Assembly (NCBI GenBank): GCA_024280935.1
Contig: JAJRPE010000548.1
Location: 1-44,699, forward strand
DNA length: 44,699 nt
Source: Candidatus Hydrogenedentota bacterium
GTDB taxonomy: Bacteria; Hydrogenedentota; Hydrogenedentia; Hydrogenedentales; JAEUWI01
Reading direction: 5' to 3'
Shown here piece after piece: positions 37,571 through 44,699 of this stretch (position 1 is the first letter of the stretch; every line of letters starts with the position of its first letter). The notes beneath the pieces are model-generated. The model made no database searches, was not told the DNA's origin, and saw only the letters and a program-made list of their open reading frames with translations. Both the position numbers and the translations under genes were made by a program.

Positions 37571-38491
37571 ATGGATATCATCGTTGCCAAGCCCCGTGGA
37601 TTTTGTGCGGGCGTAGAACGTGCTATAAAGTGTGTCGAGCAAGCCTTGGAACGCTATGGCGCCCCGGTCTATGTGCTCAACAATATCGTGCATAACGCCC
37701 ATGTGGTCAACGAACTCCAAGATAAAGGTGCCGTCTTCGTGAAAGATATCGATGGCGTCCCAGAAGGTTCCCATCTCCTCTTCAGCGCCCATGGCGTGAG
37801 TCCCGAACGCTGGGAGCAGGCGAAACGTTTGAACCTCGAAGTAGTGGATGCCACGTGCCCCTTGGTGGAGAAGGTTCACTTTGAGGCGCGGCGCTTTGCA
37901 AAAAGAGGCTATAGCATCATCCTTATCGGAGAAGACGGCCACGATGAAACCATTGGTACCATGGGCCAGGCGCCCGAGCACATCATCCTTGTAACGACAA
38001 AAGAGGAGGTGGATACGCTGAAGGTCCCCGACCCCGATAATCTTTCTTATATCACGCAAACGACGCTTAGCGTGGACGATTGCCAGGAGATTATCGACGC
38101 GCTGAAGGCAAAGTTTCCGAATATCATGCAGCCGCCAAAAGACGATATTTGCTACGCCACCACCAATCGCCAGGCGGCGGTAAATGCCTTGGCGATGGAG
38201 GTGGACCTGGTATTGGTCGTGGGCGACCAGGAGAGCGCGAATTCGGCCCGTCTGGCAGAAATTGCACGAAGCAAGGGCCGACCAGCCCATCTGATTCTGG
38301 ATGCCTCCTATATTGAAGAGGCTTGGCTCGATGATGTGGAGCGCATTCTCCTGACATCGGGCGCATCGGTTGATGACAAGCATGTTCAGGGCGTGATTCA
38401 GTTTTTTCAGGAGCGTGAGCCTTGCCAGGTGGAAGAGCGCGAGCTGGTGGAAGAAAATGTGTATTTCCGCCTGCCTACAGCGATTGCGTAG
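37571..38491 (+). CDS. ispH: 4-hydroxy-3-methylbut-2-enyl diphosphate reductase
   Basis: MDIIVAKPRGFCAGVERAIKCVEQAL; VYVLNNIVHNAHVVNELQDKGAVFV; FSAHGVSPERW; VDATCPLVEKVH; CYATTNRQAAV; TSGASV. Confidence 0.95.
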   Translation: MDIIVAKPRGFCAGVERAIKCVEQALERYGAPVYVLNNIVHNAHVVNELQDKGAVFVKDIDGVPEGSHLLFSAHGVSPERWEQAKRLNLEVVDATCPLVEKVHFEARRFAKRGYSIILIGEDGHDETIGTMGQAPEHIILVTTKEEVDTLKVPDPDNLSYITQTTLSVDDCQEIIDALKAKFPNIMQPPKDDICYATTNRQAAVNALAMEVDLVLVVGDQESANSARLAEIARSKGRPAHLILDASYIEEAWLDDVERILLTSGASVDDKHVQGVIQFFQEREPCQVEERELVEENVYFRLPTAIA

Positions 38492-38841
38492 GGACGTACC
38501 GCCGCCAACGCGACGTACGGAAGGGACAGGCCCGACGTGGCTTGTGCAGCAACCGGCGAAGTACACCGCCCGCCCCAATGCGGCGGCATGTCCCGGTGGA
38601 GATGTGAACCCCACGTTCCCTTTACAAGCAAAGCGTGAAACAGGTGTCGCGCCTGTTTTTTCACACCGCAATGCGTGACGACAACACAAAGTTGGCAAGG
38701 GCAAAAAAGTGCCATACGGGATTCCACGAAGATCAGGAAATCTGGTCTCGGCCCACAGGGACAGGCCCGCGCATTGGAGTTTTTTCCTGTACCAGTGCCT
38801 GGCAGCTTGCCCTGCCCATACGCGCACCTTGGTAATTGAGG

Positions 38842-40731
38842 TTACGTGCGCGGGTCCGCCCCCCACAGAGAAAACATGAGTAAGGCGAATAAGAGGTGCC
38901 CGTGATCGCGTCGCTTGGACATGTGCTCGGTGATGAGGTGTTCGACGCGGGCGCGTTGCAATAAGGGCACGCCACTGACACCCAACAAGATGTCGTGGAC
39001 CAGTTCGCGCCAGGGGCCTGCAACCCAATGAGACACGGGGGAATTAAAGCCTGCCTTTTTTCGCCGGATGACGCGGTCGGGCACCTGCCCTTGGGCCGCC
39101 TTGCGCAGGATGTGTTTGCCCCGTAGCCCACGGAGTTTGAGGTGGGGTGGAAGTCCCGCGCAGAATTCGACGAGCCGGTGGTCGAGGAAGGGGCTGCGCA
39201 CTTCGAGGCCGTGGGCCATGCTCGCCCGATCCACTTTGACCAGGATGTCGTTCAAAAGCCAGGTCTTGTAATCCACGTAGAGCATACGGTCCAGCGGGTT
39301 GAGGTCGGGTACTTCGGCATAGGCGCTGCGAAAAGGCGCCAGCGGCTCAAAGCCGTTCTGCCAGGCATCGGGTTCCACGAGTTCTCGAAGGGCTTCGTGG
39401 GACAGCAACATGCGCCACCAGCCGTGGGCGTCGCAGGGGTTTCGCCGTGCGCCGGACAGAAACTGCTTGAGTTTGTAGACGGTGCCTACCTTCCGGCGGC
39501 TGTCCGGGAGCTGTTGGACAAGGGTGTCGGCCAGCGCCAGCAGGGGCGCGGGCGCACGGTGTATCCATCCGTGGATCTTGTCGGCGGCATGGGTGGTGTA
39601 CCCGGCTAACAACTCGTCGCCGCCATCACCGGAAAGGGCCACGGTCAGGTGGCTCCGCGCTTCCCGGCAGAGGACGTAGGTGGGCAGAATAGAGGTATCG
39701 GCAAAAGGTTCGTCGAGGTGCCCCGCGACCTTCAAGAGCAAATCGGGGTCTTCACAGGCCACGATGGCATCCACATGATCCGTGCCGAGCTCCTCAGCGA
39801 CGAGGGATGCCCACGGGAGTTCGCTGTAGCTCCGCTCCTCGAATCCCATGCTGAATGTTTTGAGGCGGGACTGGTGCTGGAGGACCTGGGCGCAGATGAG
39901 GCTGGAGTCCAGTCCTCCGCTCAGAAAAGCACCCAAGGGCACCTCGCTCAAAAGGCGCTCGCTGACACATTGGCCCAGCAAGGCATTGAAGGCCTCCTGA
40001 TAGGCGGAGTCATTGAGCACCGGCTCATTCTGGCGTGCAGTCCAGATTTCGGCGAAATCCCAGTAGCAGGTCGTCTTCGTCGATTTTCCGGGTTCCCAAG
40101 TGAGGTAGCTGCCCCCATCGAGTTGCTCGATGCCTTCGATGATCGATTTTTGTCCGACGATATAACCCAAGGTCAGGTAGTGATGCGCCGCCGTGGTGTT
40201 GAGCGTGTTCTGTAAGGCGGGCACCAAACGAAGCGCCCGCAGTTCGGAGGCGAAGTAGAGGGAGCCATCGTGGCCGCTTGCCCAGTAGAGGGGCTTGACA
40301 CCCAGGCGGTCACGAACCAAGTAGAGGCGTTGATGAGGGCCATCCCAGAGGGCGAAGGCAAACATGCCAACGAGACGACGGAGCAATTCGTCCATCCCCC
40401 ACTGCGCGTAGCCCTGGAGCAGGATTTCCGTGTCGGATTGGGTGCGGAAGCTAAGACCCTTGGATTCCAGTTGGGCGCGCAACTCGGGAAAGTTGTATAT
40501 TTCGCCGTTGTAGGTCAGCACCAGGCCCCGTTCGACAAGTTCCATGGGCTGATGCCCGCTGGCTACCCCCACGACGGAGAGACGCCGGTGCCCGAGTCCA
40601 ACGTGGGTCGTAATAACCGTTCCACCGTCATCAGGACCCCGGTGGGCGAGGGACTGGGTCATTCGGTCAAGGAGAGGGCCGTCGGGCCGCTGGTTGTGAA
40701 CCGGGTGGGCGATACCGCAGATGCCACACAT
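38842..40731 (-). CDS. asnB: Asparagine synthase (glutamine-hydrolysing)
   Basis: MCGICGIAHPV (Cys2 glutaminase), LAHRGPDDGGTV, TYNGEIYNFPELR, GAFLSGGLDSSLICA, VALSGDGGDELLAGY. Confidence 0.94.
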   Translation of the reverse strand: MCGICGIAHPVHNQRPDGPLLDRMTQSLAHRGPDDGGTVITTHVGLGHRRLSVVGVASGHQPMELVERGLVLTYNGEIYNFPELRAQLESKGLSFRTQSDTEILLQGYAQWGMDELLRRLVGMFAFALWDGPHQRLYLVRDRLGVKPLYWASGHDGSLYFASELRALRLVPALQNTLNTTAAHHYLTLGYIVGQKSIIEGIEQLDGGSYLTWEPGKSTKTTCYWDFAEIWTARQNEPVLNDSAYQEAFNALLGQCVSERLLSEVPLGAFLSGGLDSSLICAQVLQHQSRLKTFSMGFEERSYSELPWASLVAEELGTDHVDAIVACEDPDLLLKVAGHLDEPFADTSILPTYVLCREARSHLTVALSGDGGDELLAGYTTHAADKIHGWIHRAPAPLLALADTLVQQLPDSRRKVGTVYKLKQFLSGARRNPCDAHGWWRMLLSHEALRELVEPDAWQNGFEPLAPFRSAYAEVPDLNPLDRMLYVDYKTWLLNDILVKVDRASMAHGLEVRSPFLDHRLVEFCAGLPPHLKLRGLRGKHILRKAAQGQVPDRVIRRKKAGFNSPVSHWVAGPWRELVHDILLGVSGVPLLQRARVEHLITEHMSKRRDHGHLLFALLMFSLWGADPRT

Positions 40732-40984
40732 GGGTTATACCAATTCGTGTCGTGGATAGCAGAAAAGGCCGCAGGTGTTCACGGCGGGCAGGCGTGCGGA
40801 CTTTCCAGTCCGCAACAAATGCAGCGGCGTGCCAGCAAAGGCCACTTGTGCTATTCCATGTTCCCCGTATAGCTTCTGAGCCAACGCACACCTTGTGGCG
40901 GGTAAGAAAACCCGCCCTCCTGTATTCCGAACGCACGAACCCTCGTTCCTCGGGATCGTGCGGCACAACCGAGGTATCGTGGCA

Positions 40985-41905
40985 CTACCGCGAGTCATCA
41001 TCGACTCGCGGTACATAGCCCCGCTCCGGCGCGGCGATATCGCCTACGCCCAACTGGTTTCGGACGGCAAGGAAACCCATGGCCAGGATAATGTTGGCAG
41101 CACAGAAACCCATGCCCGCCAGCAGCAGGGCAGGGAAGGTCGCGGGAAAGACGAGTAGGGTAACCAGTGCCATAAGCGTGGCCGCGACCACGCCCCCACT
41201 CTGGAGAAGAAAAAGCTTAATGGGGTTGAAGAGCACGATGGTCATGACAATGATTTGCAGCGCGCGCTTGGAATCCCGGAATAGCTTGACGTGGCTCTTG
41301 CCTTTTCGGGGATAGTAGTCGATCGGGCAATAGGCCACGTGATGGCCGGTTTGAAAGGCGATGATGGTGATACTCGTGGTGAAGGAGAAACCGCCCGAGA
41401 GTACGGGCGCGAAACGACGTACCATGTCGCGGCGAATGACCCGCAGGCCACTGTTGATATCCGGGATAGGCTGGCCCACGACGAATTCGCAGATCCACTT
41501 GAAGCAAAAACGCAGCCCCGACTTCATGGCACTTTCGTAGTAATGGCTCCCCTGGCGGGCACCCACGTGCATATCGTAGTCCCGTTCTTCCGCCGCAGTC
41601 AGCATACCGGGAAGGGCATCCAGGGGATAGGTGCCGTCGGCGTCCGTAATGCCGATCCAAGGGTGGCTTGCGTTGCGGATGCCCGTCAGCAAGGCATTGC
41701 CATAGCCCTTGTTGGTCGGGTGGGCGATGACCAGGGCATCCGTCTCCCGCGCCAGGGCCAGGGTGTCGTCGCTGGAGTAGTCGTCCACCACGATGATCTC
41801 GCATTCATGGGGAGACTCAGCGAAGGCCTTTTTCACCTCATGGACCGTTTCCCGGATGGACCCGGCCTCGTTGTAGGCGGGAATCACGATGCTGATGGCT
41901 GCCAT
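40985..41905 (-). CDS. GT2-family glycosyltransferase (DPM1/dolichol-phosphate mannosyltransferase-like)
   Basis: AAISIVIPAYNEAGSIRETVHEV, EIIVVDDYSSDDTLALA, NKGYGNALLTGIRNA, GITDADGTYPLDALP; C-terminal TM segments. Confidence 0.9.
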   Translation of the reverse strand: MAAISIVIPAYNEAGSIRETVHEVKKAFAESPHECEIIVVDDYSSDDTLALARETDALVIAHPTNKGYGNALLTGIRNASHPWIGITDADGTYPLDALPGMLTAAEERDYDMHVGARQGSHYYESAMKSGLRFCFKWICEFVVGQPIPDINSGLRVIRRDMVRRFAPVLSGGFSFTTSITIIAFQTGHHVAYCPIDYYPRKGKSHVKLFRDSKRALQIIVMTIVLFNPIKLFLLQSGGVVAATLMALVTLLVFPATFPALLLAGMGFCAANIILAMGFLAVRNQLGVGDIAAPERGYVPRVDDDSR

Positions 41906-42133
41906 GGACGATCCTTCAAGGCTGATTCAGGTGATGGCGCGTTGCGGACGCTACGCCCGTACAACGGCAAGGAGGAGTCTAGTGCGTGATTCTGGAGCAA
42001 GTCAAACGGAGTGTAGGATTCGCCCGTGATCGCACGTGCATGTTACCATGATTTGGGTCCGTGCCGATTCCCGGCGTGGGTAAATTTCAACGCTGGGGCA
42101 CGTCCTGCGGGGCGGGGCCAGAGGAGCAGCAGG

Positions 42134-42913
42134 ATGCAATTACGGACAATAGGGTCTTTCGGGGTATTGATGGCCTTGGCGCTAACAGTCGCGGCAGATG
42201 AAGATGCCCAAATCATGCGGCGTATTGTGGCTGCCCATGGCAATGCGGTGGTGACGGTAAAAATGACGATCAAGCAGACAATGACCATGGCTGAATATGG
42301 TACAGAAGAAAGCGAATATACGCAGGAAATCATTGCATCGGTAATCTCGAAAGATGGGCTGATGGTAACTTCGCTCCTGGAGTTGGATCCCTCCAAAATG
42401 ATGAATGCATACTTCTCCGACGAAGAGGAGGACGGCTTCGAGACCAAAACCGACGTAACCGCACTCCGTGTTTTACAGGACGGAAAAGAAATCGATGCAG
42501 AAATTGTGCTGCGCGATACCGATCTCGATTTGGCGTTTCTGAGGCCCGTAAAGAAGCCCGAAGCAGACTGGACCCACGTGGATTTATCTGCGGATGTGGC
42601 GGTCCAAACCTTCGAGAAAATATACATTCTGTACCGTATGGGGAAAGTCGCCCAACGCCTCCCGGATGCCTACCCCTATCGCATCTCCGCAGTAGTCGAA
42701 AAGCCGCGAAAACTATACATCCTCGGCGAGTCCACTGGAGCGGGCAACCCGATCTTCACCAAATCAGGAGCCTGCCTGGGCATCAATGTGACGCGAACCT
42801 TGAACGTTTCCGAGAGCGGCGATATGGATTTCGATGTGGCCAGCATCGTTATTCCTGGACCGGACATCATGAAAATCACGGAGCAGGTGCCACCCTACAA
42901 ATCGGCAAAGTAG
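42134..42913 (+). CDS. Secreted trypsin-fold-like protein, probably catalytically degenerate
   Basis: Signal peptide MQLRTIGSFGVLMALALTVAAD; DGLMVTSLLEL, RDTDLDLAFLRPV, GNPIFTKSGACLGINVTR in S1C-like order, without a GNSGGP motif. Confidence 0.5.
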   Translation: MQLRTIGSFGVLMALALTVAADEDAQIMRRIVAAHGNAVVTVKMTIKQTMTMAEYGTEESEYTQEIIASVISKDGLMVTSLLELDPSKMMNAYFSDEEEDGFETKTDVTALRVLQDGKEIDAEIVLRDTDLDLAFLRPVKKPEADWTHVDLSADVAVQTFEKIYILYRMGKVAQRLPDAYPYRISAVVEKPRKLYILGESTGAGNPIFTKSGACLGINVTRTLNVSESGDMDFDVASIVIPGPDIMKITEQVPPYKSAK

Positions 42914-43026
42914 CCGAATTGGGCATCGTTTTTCCTGTCAAGGTCGCCGCTTGCTACAATAGTCCAATTAACGTGAACATACAACCGGGCCCTCTGGGCC
43001 GCTCAAAAGAAAGCAACCCCGACATC

Positions 43027-44310
43027 ATGAATATGGAAACGTCGAACGGTCTCTTTGAAGAAGCCAACAAAACTCTCGTGGGCGGCGTTAATAGCCCCGT
43101 GCGCGCCTTCAACGGCGTGGGTGGCAATCCTTTTTTTGTTCGATCTGGCAAAGGCCCCGTAATCACCGATGCCGATGGCAATGAACTCATCGACTATGTG
43201 CTCTCGTGGGGGCCTTTGATTCTTGGTCATGCCGATGCTGGCATTGAGACGGCAGTCAGGGAGGCCCTGTCGCGGGGCGCGAGCTTTGGCATCCCCACGG
43301 AGGCCGAGATTCGGCTGGCGGAGAAACTGGTTGAGATAGTGCCCTGTCTGGAGAAGGTCCGGCTGGTAAACAGCGGTACGGAAGCCACCATGAGCGCGAT
43401 TCGCCTGGCACGGGGCTACACGGGACGTGATCTTGTGGTGAAGATTGAGGGCTGTTACCACGGACATGTGGACAGCCTCCTCGTGAAAGCAGGAAGCGGC
43501 CTGACGACCCTGGGCGTGCCCACGAGTCCGGGGATTCCCGAGGGGATCGCCGCGACGACGCTGACAGTGCCCTTCAATGACCCAGCGGCGATGGAAGCCG
43601 TATTTAAAGCCCATGGCGAGAACATCGCCTGTGTGATCGTGGAACCGGTCGCAGGGAACATGGGCGTGATTCCGCCCGAGCCGGGTTATCTGGCCAGCTT
43701 GCAAAAGATTTGCAAGGGCCAGGGTGCCCTGCTGATTTTTGATGAGGTGATGTCCGGTTTTCGTGCTGCTCTGGGTGGTGCGCAAGAACGCTACGGCATC
43801 ACGCCCGACCTCTGCACCCTTGGCAAGGTCATTGGCGGTGGCCTGCCCGTGGGTGCCTATGGGGGTTCGGCGGAAATCATGGACCACCTCTCCCCCGTCG
43901 GGCCGGTCTACCAGGCGGGCACCCTGTCGGGGAATCCACTGGCTACGGCTGCGGGATTGGCCGCACTGGATGCCCTTTCCCAGCCGGGTGTTTTTGCCAA
44001 CATCGAAGCGAAGCTCACGGAACTTGGCACGGGTCTCGGGGTCATTGCCCGCGAGGCGGGAATTCCGGTGTACCAGACCCAAGTGGGGACGATGGCATGC
44101 CTGTTTTTTCACGACGGCCCCGTGCGCAACTATGCTGAAGCTACGGCGTCAGACACAGAGCGCTACGCGAAGTTCTTCTGGGGCATGCTCGACCGTGGCG
44201 TCTACTTTGCGCCATCCCAGTTTGAAGCATGCTTCATGAGCCGTGCCCATGAAGAGACCCACATTAACAAGACCCTGGATGCGGCGCGGGAAGTGTTTGC
44301 GACGCTGTAG
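43027..44310 (+). CDS. hemL: Glutamate-1-semialdehyde 2,1-aminomutase
   Basis: FEEANKTLVGGVNSPVRAFNGVGGNPFFV; LVNSGTEATMSAIRLARGYTGRD; CYHGHVDSLLVKAGSG; LLIFDEVMSGFR; LGKVIGGGLPVGAYGG. Confidence 0.95.
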   Translation: MNMETSNGLFEEANKTLVGGVNSPVRAFNGVGGNPFFVRSGKGPVITDADGNELIDYVLSWGPLILGHADAGIETAVREALSRGASFGIPTEAEIRLAEKLVEIVPCLEKVRLVNSGTEATMSAIRLARGYTGRDLVVKIEGCYHGHVDSLLVKAGSGLTTLGVPTSPGIPEGIAATTLTVPFNDPAAMEAVFKAHGENIACVIVEPVAGNMGVIPPEPGYLASLQKICKGQGALLIFDEVMSGFRAALGGAQERYGITPDLCTLGKVIGGGLPVGAYGGSAEIMDHLSPVGPVYQAGTLSGNPLATAAGLAALDALSQPGVFANIEAKLTELGTGLGVIAREAGIPVYQTQVGTMACLFFHDGPVRNYAEATASDTERYAKFFWGMLDRGVYFAPSQFEACFMSRAHEETHINKTLDAAREVFATL

Positions 44311-44377
44311 GGGGTGAAAATGAGATTGACACAAGACAGGCGCTCTGGATAAGTAAGCCTTCACTATCCATGGCCTC

Positions 44378-44571
44378 TTGGTCCTTAATAAATCAACCTT
44401 CGGGTGCCACGGGTAGGCCTCTCAGGGCTTACCCGTGTAGTTTCTATCAGTGAGAGAGATGAGCCAAATTCCGAAGTAGCGGTACTGCACGGGTAAACCC
44501 TACCGGGCCTACCCGTGGCACCCGACGTTTTTTTGTTGATTATGAGATTATGAGTTGTCCGTGTCGTGAAC
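44378..44571. repeat. Dispersed repeat copy B: 124-bp double-hairpin core (44401-44524) plus similar flanks
   Basis: CGGGTGCCACGGGTAGGCCTCTCAGGGCTTACCCGTG ... CACGGGTAAACCCTACCGGGCCTACCCGTGGCACCCG, then GTCCGTGTCGTGAACG as in copy A. Confidence 0.9.
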
Positions 44572-44699
44572 GAGCAAGGTTTTTCAGTCGCTTGCCGACT
44601 TGGAAACCCCGTTGGACTGAACGCGGGGTGCTTAAAAGGACGGCTACGAATAGCAGTCGTGCCGCACGATCCCCAAAAGGCGAGTATCAACGAGTCCTG

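Noticed and set aside
1-44699. tRNA, rRNA or CRISPR loci
   Set aside because: None recognised by eye; a tRNAscan/Infernal run would be needed to exclude a tRNA integration site.

Overview
The window carries a type I BREX-like defence island (about 0.4-19.9 kb, + strand) followed by ordinary chromosomal genes (about 21-44.7 kb). Island order: brxA, brxB, brxC, pglX N-terminal half, a 998-aa reverse transcriptase-nitrilase ORF (DRT1/UG1-like), pglX C-terminal half, an AlbA_2/Schlafen-type ATP-binding protein, an AAA ATPase + RloB pair, pglZ, brxL. The most striking feature is that the RT-nitrilase gene sits exactly between the methyltransferase half and the specificity half of pglX. It has ATGA stop/start overlaps on both sides, so the RT and the two PglX pieces look like one translationally coupled unit. 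The C-terminal half of pglX also carries a 9-G homopolymer (candidate phase-variation tract) in a conserved motif and an in-frame palindromic repeat insertion. The island's right edge appears as a chimeric junction near 20.885 kb, between a 5'-truncated actin/Hsp70-like gene and a 5'-truncated FG-GAP gene. The flank encodes an enolase-superfamily protein, a TIGR02757 protein, a flippase-like protein, three Tat-type Gfo/Idh/MocA oxidoreductases (two of them a tandem duplication), zinc-ribbon/TPR proteins, class II aldolase, IspH, AsnB, a GT2 and HemL. It also contains two copies of a 124-bp double-hairpin repeat. All family calls are from reading motifs; no database search was run.
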